Shown in pieces: positions 1 through 11,400 of a stretch of 64,000 bases of DNA. This stretch comes from Synchiropus splendidus (lineage: Eukaryota; Chordata; Actinopteri; Syngnathiformes; Callionymidae): assembly GCF_027744825.2 (NCBI RefSeq), contig NC_071343.1, positions 15,868,366-15,932,365 of the forward strand, written 5' to 3'. A model generated the notes under the pieces. The model worked only from the letters and a program-made list of their open reading frames with translations. It searched no databases and was not told the origin of the DNA. Made by a program: the position numbers and the translations under genes. Every line of letters begins with the position of its first letter. Position 1 is the first letter of the stretch.

Positions 1-8
1 AGTCCTGA
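1..8 (+). CDS. IGKC: C1: last 8 bases of an immunoglobulin light-chain constant exon
   Basis: The window opens inside the final codons of a constant exon. The bases match the end of the complete exon at 37089-37405, including its TGA stop, and the following 3' UTR is nearly identical to that of C4. It encodes only the final Gln-Ser and stop of the CSQS tail. The rest of the exon and its V and J partners lie before the window. Confidence 0.93.
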
Positions 9-589
9 GCAGACCGGCCTGGACTCCAGCAGCTCTCTGCTTCTGTCCCTCGCTCACTCTCTGACCACATGTTCACTCTTTTGTTTCTTGGATCACTTCA
101 TGACAATAAAGACGTCTTCATCACATCTTTGGCTTCAACTCTGTTCAGTCGCGTCTGAATCTGATCTCTAAGATGAGATAAGAAAAGCCTTTATAGGTCT
201 CACAGGTGAGAAAGATCATCATTCCAGCAGCTCAGTGACGTCAACAGAGCAGCCACAGAAAACAAGACAAGAAAACTAACATCGGCAATCCAAAATATGA
301 AAATAAACAAATATTCAAAACAACAGAGAAATGTAAGATGAAAGAAGAATGTTTCCATCATGATGTTCTCGACTTGTTCTCCAACATATTGACATGATGA
401 GCAGCAAAGTGATGATTAATATCATGTTTTATCGAGTCACCAGAGTCAAACAGCAGTTGATGTGAAGAATGTGAGGAAATGTAGAAAATCTGAGGGAGCA
501 GAAGATTTTGGAAACTGAAATGTGAGTGTTATGAATGTTTCATGATTGTGAGTCAGTTCCACTTGAATAGAGTTTCTTCCTCTTGATTC
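9..589 (+). other. 3' UTR of C1 and the conserved spacer downstream of C
   Basis: The UTR carries AATAAA at 105-110 (in TGACAATAAAGACG), as after every C exon here. From about 126 the sequence follows the spacer found downstream of C4, C5 and C7. In those units an inverted V lies about 0.8-0.9 kb after the C stop; here the spacer is broken by the LTR at 590 and the V is absent. Confidence 0.85.
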
Positions 590-1065
590 TGTCATGATTC
601 TGCTCTTATTTTGTGCCGTGGACTCCTCTTGTTCCCTGTGGCAACTCCTGGTTCTCGTGGCTCTCCTTGTTCGTTCTCTCGTTCTGTGCGCTAGCTAGCT
701 TGTTTTTTATTACTTTGCCTTAAACCCTGGTGCCTGAGTTTAGTGTTTTGTCTCTTTGTGTTTCCTGGTGTGTTTTTTTGACTATTTTTGTTCATTGTGC
801 TTTCATCTCTCAGTTTCCAGATTTAAGTTTGTTTCTCCCGGTTCGGTGACGCTTTCTGTTTGGACTTTTTACTCATGTTTGTGGACTTCTGCTTGTTTGG
901 TTTCTCCGTTTGGACATTTAGATTTTGCTCTGTTTTCTCCCGGTTCGGTGACTCTTTCTGTTGTGCATTTTGTTGATTAATTATTAAAATATATTATTTC
1001 TAGCTGCCTCCTTGTAACTTTCACCACTGCACTTGGGTCCCGCTCCACGTCTTTGACCCGTGACA
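590..1065 (+). mobile_element. Solo LTR of a retrotransposon
   Basis: A 476-bp insertion begins TGTCATGATT and ends CCGTGACA, giving the TG...CA ends of a long terminal repeat. It is flanked by the 5-bp direct repeat GATTC (585-589 and 1066-1070). The empty site is visible in sister units, for example around 37930, where CTTGATAC runs into TTTTTCAAA. No primer-binding site, internal genes or second LTR follow, so it looks like a solo LTR left by recombination. A short motif, CTCCCGGTTCGGTGAC, occurs twice inside (near 836 and 937). The family is probably Ty3/gypsy-like, but this is not proven. Confidence 0.8.
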
Positions 1066-1139
1066 GATTCTTTTTCAAAACACCAGCAGCAAAGTGAGAT
1101 ATTGATAAACTTCACTGAGAACATCAGTGAAACCATGAA

Positions 1140-4130
1140 ACCACCAACTGGTTCTGAACAAATTGTGTGTGGCCCTTTAAATTCTGTCAGAGTCAGAAGA
1201 GTGCAACGACACTGTCGGAAACCCCCTCAAACAACAGGTAGAGGCAAAAAAAAAAAAAAAAAAACTTTGCAACATGCAGCAACTATTCTGTCAAAAGGAC
1301 AACTGAAAAAAACATTTCATTTGATGTGAGGCATCGGAGTTTGTTGAATGTCGTGAGACTTTGCTATGTCGGCGAAATATTTGCATACTGGCGGCTTGCA
1401 GCTGGAGTCAGAGAGCAAAACATTTATGAGAGTCTCCACTGCAAACGTTTTCAAATGTTTCAGATTCAGTTGGCTGACGAATGCTGCGCCCGACTCCAAA
1501 ACAGTGACAGATCCGGTCGTTTCCATTTCCGCATAAACAACACCTGAGAAAGGCTGGTCATCTAGCACGGTGAAATTAAAGATTATTTCTTGGGCAATTT
1601 GCTAAGCCTTCCGAATGTCACGCTCTGACCCGCGGTTACAAGTGTCAAAAGTGTTAAAAGTGGAAGCAGCAAAGTCTCACTTTCATGAGCCCCTAAAACT
1701 TTCCATGCTGCGTCAAGTCAAGTGTTGCTTTAAATGGCGAAATTCATTTTAACCCACTTCCCTCCCCAACATTTTCCATTGTGTGTGCTGCAGGATGGAA
1801 ACTTTAAATGACAGAGTCAAAGATACTCCTCAGCAGACATGTTACTGCCAAGTAAGCAGCGAGTCAGGAGGAAGGGGCACATCACAACCAGCAGGGCTTC
1901 ATCAGAACGCTGTCACACATGATCGTTGCTGTTGAGTTGTGACTGAGCAGGACCTGTTCAACACCAGTCGAACCTGTTGTGCATCTCACAATTGGTTTCA
2001 TAGTGATGGGATTCATGGCTCTTTGGAGGGAGCCAGATGTTGGGGAGATGTTCATACCATTGAGCCATTTGAAAAAATGGCTCATTTGGTTCATTTTCAT
2101 TTTTATTCACTTTTAAAAAAGCAGCCTGAGGGAAACTCGGGCACAAGAAGAGTTTCTGAGTGGAACAATGAGGTAAAATTGAATCATAATAATTGTGAAC
2201 TCTGCATCTGAGTTTTAGTTACTCTGACATATTGATAACAAATTAATTTCATGCCCGTGGAATTGATCTTAAAGTCTGATCTGGATGTAGTTGCTTCAGC
2301 AGCTGTGGCTTGTCAAAATACATGATTCAGTACTATTTACTTTGTCTCGAAATGTATTCCAGATCATTTCTGTAATATTAAAAACAGAAGAATAAATAAA
2401 AATTGGCAAGAACTTGACAACAACATTTGATATTCAGTATGCATCGGGCTTCTGCCACAATTTTTCATTTTGGTGCTTCCCTGACATTACATCATTAATA
2501 GAGTTGAGAAATTGCAGATGTGTTCCAGACTCACTTTTTCACAATGTTTACTAACACGACACGTAAAAGCCACACATTGTTGTCTTGCGTAGGCTCTTTT
2601 CTACTCTAGCTACTCTACTCTACCTCTATTCTATTTTGCCCCCAAATTCGTGGAAACTGACATGGTGGTCAAAACTATTCCAAAATATTGAGATTTTCCA
2701 CTTTTGTGTTTCGTCTGAGACCAAAATATATTGTTGGATTGTCTGAGCTTGAAAATTGGAGAAATCTTTCTTCTTACTTTCAAAGATGAAAAAGCATAAA
2801 AGTTGTAGTGGATTTTGGTCAAAATAGGTCACTCCACGATGCTCCAAATATTAAAATATGGATGGATTCTTTTAACCATTTATTTTGAAGATGGTGTAAA
2901 AATAAAGAAATAAATGAATAAAAAACAAACAATTTTGTGTTAAATAGCTCAATTTCCGATTGCGGAGTCTATTGAGGATTTGATGTTGAAGAGAGTCTTG
3001 CACAGCTAATACGGCCCAATGTCTGGATGTACCCTCAGCAAGGCATGTGCCACCGATCATGACTGGTTACCATGGCTGCAGCTTGGAAAACGGGGCGTGG
3101 GTCAATGTTGAGGTATGCCCATGCTGTGTTAATGGAGAAGCAGGACTGAGCTCAACGTTGAGTCAATAGAGTGGGCGGCTCGATCATGTGCGATAACGGG
3201 CAGCCTGCTGAAGCTCCACAAGTTGCGTAGCGCCTCCTGCTTATGAATCCTTCCCTGCGCACTGCTCACTCGGCAGCAGCATGTCAGCTGTGGACGTCCT
3301 TTTTCTGTCTGTCATGTGAAGTTCATCCTGCAGCACAAGGACGGGAAATACTCCGGGGTGAAGCGTGTTAAATGGCTTCAACGCTACAAGTTTAGTACTT
3401 GAGTACTAACTATAAGAGTACTAAGTTTGGTACTTAGTAGGTGGTGGAAACGACTCAATCATACTTACTTCCTGGTTCTGCTTGATACACTTCATCACCC
3501 TACTTTCGTTAGGGATGTTGACTTCACAGCAGTTGCTGGAGTGTCAGACCTGGGGATTGGATGACGATTGACAATGAAGGTCCTGGGTGAAATCAATGTG
3601 TCCAGAACCAATGCTAATGTGAACGAACGTAGAACTCTTTGGACGCGACTAAGGCTGGAAGCCAACCCCAGAGAGAACATGATGATGTTGCCAGTGCCAG
3701 AAGACATGGAAGCTGATCATCTCAGGCTCTTCACAGGGAACCTAACCTGGGACATGGTGGGCTACAAAAAGAGAAATGTGTTAGCGACTCTGCACTGTTG
3801 ATCGGCAATTCTTTCTCCGGCAGGAATTCAAGGCATGACAGGCTAGAAATGCCGTTCATCCATCATTGTTGATCGAACAAAACTAGTTGCAAAATTTCAG
3901 GGACACTGGTACATTACAGTCTGTGAAAAGAAAACACGTAAAGAATGGGCAGAAAGTATGAGAACTGTTCGACTCTCTGCTCCATTTCCATCTCACTTTG
4001 CATCAAATAAACTTCCCCGACCAGGACAACTACAAACACGATACATGATAGCTGATCTCCAAAGAGTCTTTCCTCAACAGAGGGCGCCACTGAGCTCCCA
4101 CTGAAGCTTCCCTCCAGACTCTTGACTGTG
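1140..4130. repeat. Spacer upstream of V1; left arm of a large inverted duplication
   Basis: Read on the minus strand this matches 28865-32720 over most of its length, so the upstream flanks of V1 and V4 are inverted copies. I find no convincing host gene. Short open frames (1317-1568 minus, 2626-2847 minus, 3568-3801 plus) have counterparts in the other arm but carry differences and match no family I recognise. An A-run lies at 1246-1264. The right arm has an additional 715-bp MITE. Confidence 0.8.
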
Positions 4131-4198
4131 AGTGTGTGAAAGCTGCTGTGAGGGGAAACACCAGGACATGTTGAGGACACACACACTTGACTCACTGT

Positions 4199-4206
4199 GT
4201 TTGCAT
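4199..4206 (+). promoter_or_regulatory. Octamer-like element of the V1 promoter
   Basis: GTTTGCAT, one base from the classical Ig octamer ATTTGCAT (Oct-1/Oct-2 site), lies 78 bp before the leader ATG. All 12 V promoters here have this exact variant, within the conserved context CACTGTGTTTGCATGT. The transcription start is not visible. Confidence 0.7.
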
Positions 4207-4284
4207 GTGTGTCCTTCCTCTCTGCTGGCGGCTCTTAAGAGCTCCCAGTTGATCACTGAGTGTCCACAAGACGCCGCCACCACA

Positions 4285-4813
4285 ATGATGATGTCACTGA
4301 GTCCACTGCTGCTCACCCTGGGCCTCCTTGTTCACGGTGAGACTCTTCTGGAGACTTTGACAAGCAGCTTCAGCAGCAGGACCTTCTGCTGTGATGGAGA
4401 GAGACTGAAAGAAGCAGCTTCCACCTTCATCCTTCTCTTCTCTGTCTTCAAGAAATGATTCATGTTGATCACACTGGACTTGACTCCACAACTCTTCTTC
4501 TATGTTTTCCAGGTTCATCAGGAGACATCGTCCTGACTCAGACTCCTGGATCTCAGTCTGTAGCTCCAGGACAGACTGTCTCCATCACCTGTAGAACAAG
4601 CTCAGATGTTAGCAGCTGGCTCGCCTGGTATCTTCAGAAACCTGCTGAAGCTCCTAAACTACTGATTTATCGCTCCTCATCCCGTTGGTCTGGAGTTCCA
4701 GATCGTTTCAGTGGACAAGGATCAGGGACACAGTTCACTCTGACCATCAGCAGAGTCCAACCTTGAAGATGCAGGAGTTTATTATTGTCAGCAGTATGAC
4801 AGTTACCCGTTCA
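4285..4813 (+). pseudogene. IGKV: V1: light-chain V segment, frameshifted
   Basis: The leader exon (4285-4336, [18 protein letters not shown]) and 176-bp intron with GT-AG ends are normal. The V exon (4513-4813) keeps the first cysteine in SITC, the [15 protein letters not shown] framework 2 and CDR2 RSSSRWSG. At 4761-4766 the sequence is CCTTGA where every sister has CCTGAA: one extra T turns QPED into QP-stop. The second cysteine (YYC) is therefore out of frame, and the exon is 301 rather than 300 bp. The RSS is intact, so it may still recombine or donate sequence. It lies tail-to-tail with C2, so joining to J2 would need inversion. Confidence 0.92.
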
Positions 4814-4841
4814 CACAGTGAAACAAGGTCGTACAAAAACC
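4814..4841 (+). other. 12-RSS of V1
   Basis: Heptamer CACAGTG, 12-bp spacer AAACAAGGTCGT, nonamer ACAAAAACC. The same 28 bases follow every V segment in the window. A 12-RSS on V and 23-RSS on J is the kappa arrangement. Confidence 0.95.
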
Positions 4842-5585
4842 TCCGTCAGCTGGAGAGGAACTGATCTGACTCCACTGCTGCACATGAGTGGAGACACTTC
4901 ACATCAGCTCATGTTCAGACTGAAAAACTTTGACATTTATTTCACTTCACATTCACACTTTTACACTTTTATTAGTTTTTCAAGCTTTACTACCTATCAA
5001 TGACCTCAATATTTCTGCTGACTCTTCACTTTTAAACTGAGTCGACACCAGTTCAGAAACATTATTCAGATTGATTTCATTTCACTGATAATGTTGGACA
5101 TGATTTGCTGATGATGTTCTCAGTGACGTTCATCAATATCTCACTTTGCTGCTGGTGGTTTGAAAAAGAATCAAGAGGAAGAAACTCTATTCAAGTGGAA
5201 CTGACTCACAATCATGAAACATTCATAACACTCACATTTCAGTTTCCAAAATCTTCTGCTCCCTCAGATTTTTGACATTTCGTCACATTCTTCACATCAA
5301 CTTCTGTTTGACTCTTGTGACTTGTGACTGCTACTTATGATGATATTATTCTTATTCTTATTTTGTTTTTGCTATTGTTGTTAATATTATTAGTATATTT
5401 CCATATTTGGTTGATGTTTGTTTTCTTGACGTGTTTTCTGTGGCTGCTCTGTTGACGTCACTGAGCTGCTGGAATGATGATCTTTCTCACCTGTGAGACC
5501 TATAAAGGCTTTTCTTATCTCATCTTAGAGATCAGATTCAGACGCGACTGAACAGAGTTGAAGCCAAAGATGTGATGAAGACGTC
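4842..5585. other. Spacer between V1 and the 3' end of C2
   Basis: No gene seen. It is AT-rich, with a TTATT-rich stretch near 5337-5395. From about 5440 it matches the conserved spacer downstream of C, which contains the CTGAGCTGCTGGAATGATG motif shared by all units. Confidence 0.7.
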
Positions 5586-5687
5586 TTTATTGTCATGAAG
5601 TGATCCAAGAAACAAAAGAGTGAACATGTGGTCAGAGAGTGAGCGAGGGACAGAAGCAGAGAGCTGCTGGAGTCCAGGCCGGTCTGC

Positions 5688-6004
5688 TCAGGACTGGGAA
5701 CACTGCTGTCTCCTCAGTGTCTCTGAGACTGGAGTCTGGGAGCCCTGGGTGGCCTCACAGGTCACAGAGCCCAGCGTCCTCCACTGGTCAGCAGGGATGG
5801 TCAGGGTGCTGGTCCAGCTGTAGTGGCCGTCCTTCCCCAGCAGCCCGGGGCTCTGGCTCCCCTTCCTGCTCTGGCCGTCCACCTTCCAGGACAGAGTCCA
5901 GCCTGACGGGAAGCCCTTCTTGGCCAGACACACCAACGTGGCCTTCTCTTGCTGCAGCTCCTGGCTGGAGGGGGGCAGCACGGTCAGTTTGGGCCGGAGG
6001 TCAC
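5688..6004 (-). CDS. IGKC: C2: immunoglobulin light-chain constant (C1-set) exon
   Basis: One 317-bp exon encodes the whole constant domain, which pairs with the heavy chain's first constant domain. The acceptor TCTCCCAG precedes GTGACCTCC; its first two bases complete the codon begun by the J exon. It has the domain cysteines (LVCLAKKG and VTCEATQG), the core tryptophan (LSWKVDG) and a C-terminal cysteine (QQCSQS) expected to bond to the heavy chain. C2 is the odd copy: AKKGF instead of ANKGF, and DLRPKLTVL instead of DLQPTLTVL at the N-terminus. The poly(A) signal is at 5586-5591 (minus). Its J is J2; V2 lies in line and V1 is inverted. Confidence 0.95.
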
Positions 6005-6968
6005 CTGGGAGACAGTGGTCACCTTAGATCATGGGTGTTTCTCATCACACACGTTTCACACGAAGGAAGGAGGAGGAGGGAAGAGGAGGGGAGAGAAGAG
6101 GGGAGAGACAGGAGGCAGAGAGGAAGGAAGTGGAGATGTATGAGGTGAGAATGAAGAAGGATGATGGAAAATTCACATGTAACTTGGAGATGTTGAGAGG
6201 ATTGAAGGAGAAGTGGGAGAGACAGTGAAAAAAGATGAGAAAAGGAAGGAGATGGTGTGATCAAGATGATCGAGTTGGAAGGAAGTTGGAGAGAAGGAGA
6301 GATGAGGGGAGGGAGAACTGCTGCAGGATGAGAGGATGAAACCAGTGATGGTGGGATTGAGGGAGAGAAGTGGACTGAAAGAATCACCCTGAACTCCCTC
6401 TGTCTCACTCCTCTACTGTCTTTTTAAAATCATAAAAAAACTACTAATGAAGAACTGAAAGATCAAAGAAGAGAATTTAAGATGAACATGTGAAAACGTT
6501 TCTTCAATGATTCCAGAGACAAGAGGGAGAGAACATCAATGAAGGGGAGAGGTCTTTGTTCCATAAAGGAGGGCAAAATGTACATTTCAGTTGAAAAACA
6601 ACTTTTAAAGATCAAACATTAAATTAATGAGAAACTAATAGAAATCTGTTGAACCTCAGTGATGAAAATACTGAATACTGAATCAATACTGAATCTTTTT
6701 TTTTTTAACTTTTCAATTCCTTCACTTTTTTTTAGATTTATTTTTGTCAAGATCAGTTCATGCTTGAATCTAAACTCACATCAACTCATTCTCTTTTTAA
6801 CTCTTTGAGTTTGTCCACTCGTCTTCTGAAGACTAGATTCACTATTTGCTGCTTCAAATTCTCACGTTTCATTTTGAAATTCTCCTTTTTGACTCCTGAA
6901 TTTTCAATCAAAACTTCACATCTAGTTTCTATTTCTGAGTAAAAACAAGTGTGAGAGTGAGCACTTAC
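6005..6968 (-). other. J2-C2 intron with a polypurine tract
   Basis: The intron runs from GTAAGTGC after J2 to TCTCCCAG before C2. About 6055-6330 is a GGA/GAA-rich purine tract on the plus strand (pyrimidine on the coding strand), found at the same place in all six J-C introns. A T-rich stretch lies near 6698-6733. No open frame is convincing. Confidence 0.75.
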
Positions 6969-7006
6969 TTCCAACCTCCAGTCTGGTTCCTCCTCCGAAC
7001 GTGAGC
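6969..7006 (-). CDS. IGKJ: J2: light-chain joining segment
   Basis: This 38-bp J exon encodes LTFGGGTRLEVG, with the FGxG bulge of framework 4, and ends with one base before GTAAGT. It belongs to C2, about 1 kb downstream on the same strand. Its first codon (Leu) differs from the Arg or Tyr of the other J segments. V2 joins it by deletion; V1 would need inversion. Confidence 0.95.
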
Positions 7007-7045
7007 CACAGTGACACAAAGTCAGCCAGTCGTGCTACAAAAACC
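7007..7045 (-). other. 23-RSS of J2
   Basis: Nonamer GGTTTTTGT, 23-bp spacer and heptamer CACTGTG on the coding strand, directly before the J. The spacer is the same in all six J segments here. Confidence 0.95.
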
Positions 7046-7506
7046 TCTGCCACACAAAGTGACTAGAATCAGACTGACAGTGAAGCAGGAACTGCTCTTG
7101 CTTCTCTCTTCCTCACTTGCAGACATGTTGCTGCTGAAGCATGTTCTCCTCATCAGACAGAGAGATGTTACAGTTTTCTCCTCTCATGTCGTCCAACGTT
7201 CAGACTTGAGGAGGTCAAAGGTCATTTCCTTCACGTGTCCTCAGCCCATCTCAGGTCTTTCTCCAACCAGGACTCTGCAGCTTCTTCATGGAGCCACACT
7301 GAAGGAGGTACAGTGGTCAGTGCTGCAGCATCATGATCCCAAGATCCTGGTTTGACTCCTTCATATCAGTGAGTTTCCTCACGGAACTCCAAGTTTCTCC
7401 ACAGTCTAAAACACACACATTCATGTGTTATAACAGAATATCTGTTCAAAAGGACACAATATTCAGAGGAACATCTGAAATAATAATAATACTAATACTA
7501 ATACTA

Positions 7507-7554
<48 letters not shown>

Positions 7555-7671
7555 ATTATAATTATAATAAACTCCATTGAGAGTTTTTCATGTCGTGAAT
7601 GATGTGACCTGTGAAGTGTCTCCACTCATGTGCAGCAGTGGAGTCAGATCAGTTCCTCTCCAGTTGACGGG
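7046..7671. other. V2-J2 spacer
   Basis: The first 150 bp are the conserved pre-J block present in front of every J. A long ATT microsatellite lies at about 7484-7569. The remainder matches the other V-J spacers. No gene seen. Confidence 0.75.
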
Positions 7672-7699
7672 GGTTTTTGTACGACCTTGTTTCACTGTG
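7672..7699 (-). other. 12-RSS of V2
   Basis: Same heptamer, 12-bp spacer and nonamer as V1, on the minus strand, facing the J2 RSS for deletional joining. Confidence 0.95.
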
Positions 7700-8237
7700 T
7701 GAACGGGGCAGTGCTACCCTGCTGACAATAATAAACTCCTGCATCTTCAGGCTGGACTCTGCTGATGGTCAGAGTGAACTGTGTCCCTGATCCTTGTCCA
7801 CTGAAACGATCTGGAACTCCAGACTCACGGGTTGAAGAGCGATAAATGAGGAGTTTTGGAGCTTCAGCAGCTTTCTGAAGATACCAGTGGAGCCAGCTGC
7901 TAACGTCAGAGCTTGTTCTGCAAGTGATGGAGACAGTCTGTCCTGGAGCTACAGACTGAGATCCTGGAGTCTGAGTCAGGACGATGTCTCCTGATGAACC
8001 TGGAAAACATAGAAGAAGAGTTGTGGAGTCAAGTCCAGTGCGATCAACATGAAGACAGAAGCATCATTTCTTGAAGACAGAGAAGAGAAGGATGAAGGTG
8101 GAAGCTGCTTCTTTCAGTCTCTCTCCATCACAGCAGAAGGTCCTGCTGCTGAAGCTGCTTGTCAAAGTCTCCAGAAGAGTCTCACCGTGAACAAGGAGGC
8201 CCAGGGTGTGCAGCAGTGGACTCAGTGACATCATCAT
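7700..8237 (-). CDS. IGKV: V2: light-chain V segment, intact
   Basis: Leader exon 8186-8237, intron 186 bp, V exon 7700-7999 (300 bp) open to the RSS. The leader has His for Leu in its hydrophobic core (PLLHTLGLL). CDR1 is [13 protein letters not shown]2 RSSTRESG and germline CDR3 begins CQQGSTAPF. Framework 2 reads QKAAEAP rather than QKPAEAP, a change shared in part with V6 (QKAAGAP). Both disulfide cysteines are present. It is the in-line V for J2 and C2 and shares its upstream spacer with V3. Confidence 0.93.
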
Positions 8238-8315
8238 TGTGGTGGCGGCGTCTTGTGGACACTCAGTGATCAACTGGGAGCTCTTAAGAGCCGCCAGCAG
8301 AGAGGAAGGACACAC

Positions 8316-8323
8316 ATGCAAAC
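8316..8323 (-). promoter_or_regulatory. Octamer-like element of the V2 promoter
   Basis: ATGCAAAC on the plus strand, 78 bp upstream of the V2 leader ATG. Confidence 0.7.
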
Positions 8324-8400
8324 ACAGTGAGTCAGTCAAGTGTGTGTGTCCTCAACATGTCCTGGTGTTTCCCCTCACAGCAGCTTTCACACAGCCTCAG

Positions 8401-11400
8401 GACGGAAACTCACACAGGGAAGATATGATGTAAATTCTTTAAATCCATGTTATAGACGAACAATGACTGTGTCCCTCATTTTGAGTTGATCCAGGAGTTT
8501 ATGACCTGCTTCCTCCTCTCACCAAGTTCATAATGCAGAAAAGCTGAGTGTTTAAGTTGAAAAACACATCCCTACTGGAGCTCAAGTCAAGTGAGTTGAG
8601 ACTGATGAATGTCATTGGTGCTGATCCAGCAGAATTCAAACAGGTGCTGATGGTTATTTAACGTTGCAGCAGGAGTCTATTATCTGAGTTTCATCACGAA
8701 ATGATTCCTGCACTTTTGATTTCTTTCTCCTCGCTGACAAGAAGAGCAGGAAACTCCATCTTTTTCATCAACCCATGCCCACCAAAGTTCAGAACTTCAT
8801 CATTCGACCCTGGTTTGAGGAAAACCAAATCAAAACATTTTCATCTTTCACTGCCCGTAGATGGATCCTCCTACTCTGGAGGTCACCTCCTGCTGACGCC
8901 CTGCTGAACATTATATCTCCTCGACTCTCTTTTTAAAATCATAAAAAAACTACTAATGAAGAAGTGAAAGATCATAGAAGAGAATTTAAGAGGAAAATGG
9001 GAAAACGTTTTTTCTATGATTCCTGAGACAAGAGGAAGAGAACATCAATGAAGGGGAGAGGTCTTTGTTCCATAAAGGAGGGCAAAAATGTACATTTCAG
9101 TTGAAAAACAACTTTTAAAGCTCAAACATTAAATTAATGAGAAACTAATAGAAATCTGTTGCACCTCAGTGATGAAAATACTGAATACTGAATCAATACT
9201 GAATCTTTTTTTTTTTTTTTTTTACTTTTCAATTCCTTAACTTTTTTTTTTAGATTTATTTTTGTCAAGATCAGTTCATGCTTGAATCTAAACTCACATC
9301 AACTCATTCTCTCTTTGACTTTTTCTATGATTGTCCACTTGTCTTCTGAAGACTAGATTCACTATTTGTTTCTCTTTGTTGTTTTTAAGTGTTTGCCTTT
9401 TTTTCCCTTTATTAACTGAAGGATTATCAAGCGAAGAGATAATTCAAAACTGTGCTGACTGTACTGTTTTCCATGGAGCTGCTCATCATTAAGGAATTAC
9501 ATGACAAAATAGTTTCCCAGCACTTCAGACATTGCAAGAGCAACGAAGAGCGAATACCGCTCTCCTCTCCATCATATTGTTCATCATTGCTCATCTCATT
9601 TTCTCCATTCAGGTCAGTCTCCTGTCTTCGTCTTCACTGTGTTCAGCCCCATAACTCAATATTGGACCCAAACAAACATCATGATGGACCCGTGTCTCCA
9701 CAGTGATCTGTAATTATAAAAGTTCCAACTGTCTCTTCAGTTCATTCCTCGGATTTGAGTCTGATGAAGCATGTTGGTCTGGAACTTTCACTTCCTGCTC
9801 TGAGTCACTCAGCATGAACAGGGACAGCAGGTGGCTCCACTGAGCTGTGACCTCGCTCAGCTCTCTGTTCTAAACATATCAAGTTCAAGTGGAAACTTCT
9901 GCTTCTGATGTGATCGACAGGAAAGACTCATGACGAAGTTTTAGTCAACCTGCTTTTCTGACCACAGATCTCACCGTGCTCTAAATTCCTCTAAAAACAT
10001 TTTGTTTGCTCTCTGTTTTCAACCCACAATACATTGACCTTGGACCTCTGAGTGGATGGGGAGACGCAGAACATTATCATGGGCCAGCAGGCTCCTACTC
10101 TGCCTACTGGTTGGTACAGCATGCTGTGATCACTGCATTCCATGAAGCTCCCACAGACACCAATGTTCTGCTCTGACTCCATGAATGGCAACATTCACAA
10201 AGTCAATCTATACCTATGTTGGTTTTGCATCTATTTGATTTCAAACATAATATAATGTGTTTATGACAAATAGCGGATTGTGCTCACTGAATTTAAAATC
10301 AGGCACAACATCTATGTAGACACCAGTGGCACTGCTGGTGCAGCAGAGGCATTTGATGTCTTCAAATGAGGAAGCTGGATTATTAACAATCATCATCTGA
10401 ACGAACACTTTTATCACCCTCACTGTCACACACTAAACAAAGGGCTAGCAACTAGCCTGTTAGTCCTGAGGGGATGGATGGACGCAAGCATCTGATGATG
10501 AGGTGGAGGCAGCACGACCAAGTGATGCTGTGTTGCTGGGTCCTCTCAGGTGAGAAAGCTCCTACATGCAGAGAGTCACCCAACTAAAGCAATAGCTCCA
10601 TTAAGCCACCGAAACAATTGTGTCTTTGTGTTCCATTTAACATCCAGAAGAGAGGAAAGTGGACAATAGAGTGATGTCACCTCTGTGTTAGCTCTTAAGT
10701 CTTTCTGATGGTTTTAGCAGGTCACCTTTATGACCTGGTAAAACCATCAACACACTTCCTTCTGCAAATCTCTGGATTAAACTCAGAACTTCCATCCATC
10801 CTCATCCACTTATCTGTTGCCGGGTCGCACCAAACGCCCTCACCTCGGGCAACATTCAGGAGACTTTCTTTTCTTCTTTCTCGCAAGAGTGGTGTATCTA
10901 AATCTATCACTGAGTCTGGCTTTAGTTCACCAGTTAGCAACAATGCTAGCTGTTCGTGGTGTAAATGTCGTCTCCTGTTCTTCCGCCAATCTTCTTGAGA
11001 GAACTTAGGATCAAAACGACCCTAGTGAAGGTGTCTGAAGACTCATCTGCACGTGTGATGGTCAGAATCATCGTGAGTGGCACCACGGCTCATGCCAGTT
11101 TTGGACTATATTCACCGCAAACATGGACAAAGATCACTGCTGCATCTGGTTCCACAGACAACTTCCTGACTGTATATGATGTGAGACCGTCTTCACATCA
11201 GAGGAGCAGCTGTGGTTGACTTGGTGCAGCTTAAAATGACAATTCTTTGGTTTTCTGAGGCGTCATGTAATGTTACTGTCATCAGCTGTGTCAGCAGTGG
11301 GTGGGTTGAAATAGCTTCTGCATTTTCCTCCTCTCCCTTTCTATTCCATTCATGAGCACCAGATCATTCTTACTTGGATTATTCAGTCAATGTGACTCAC

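Noticed and set aside
4074..4316. Open frames antisense to the V promoters and leaders (the same frame opposite each V)
   Set aside because: They run through promoter, leader exon and intron of real V genes on the opposite strand.
7333..7602. Frame rich in Ile at an ATT repeat
   Set aside because: It is translated microsatellite.
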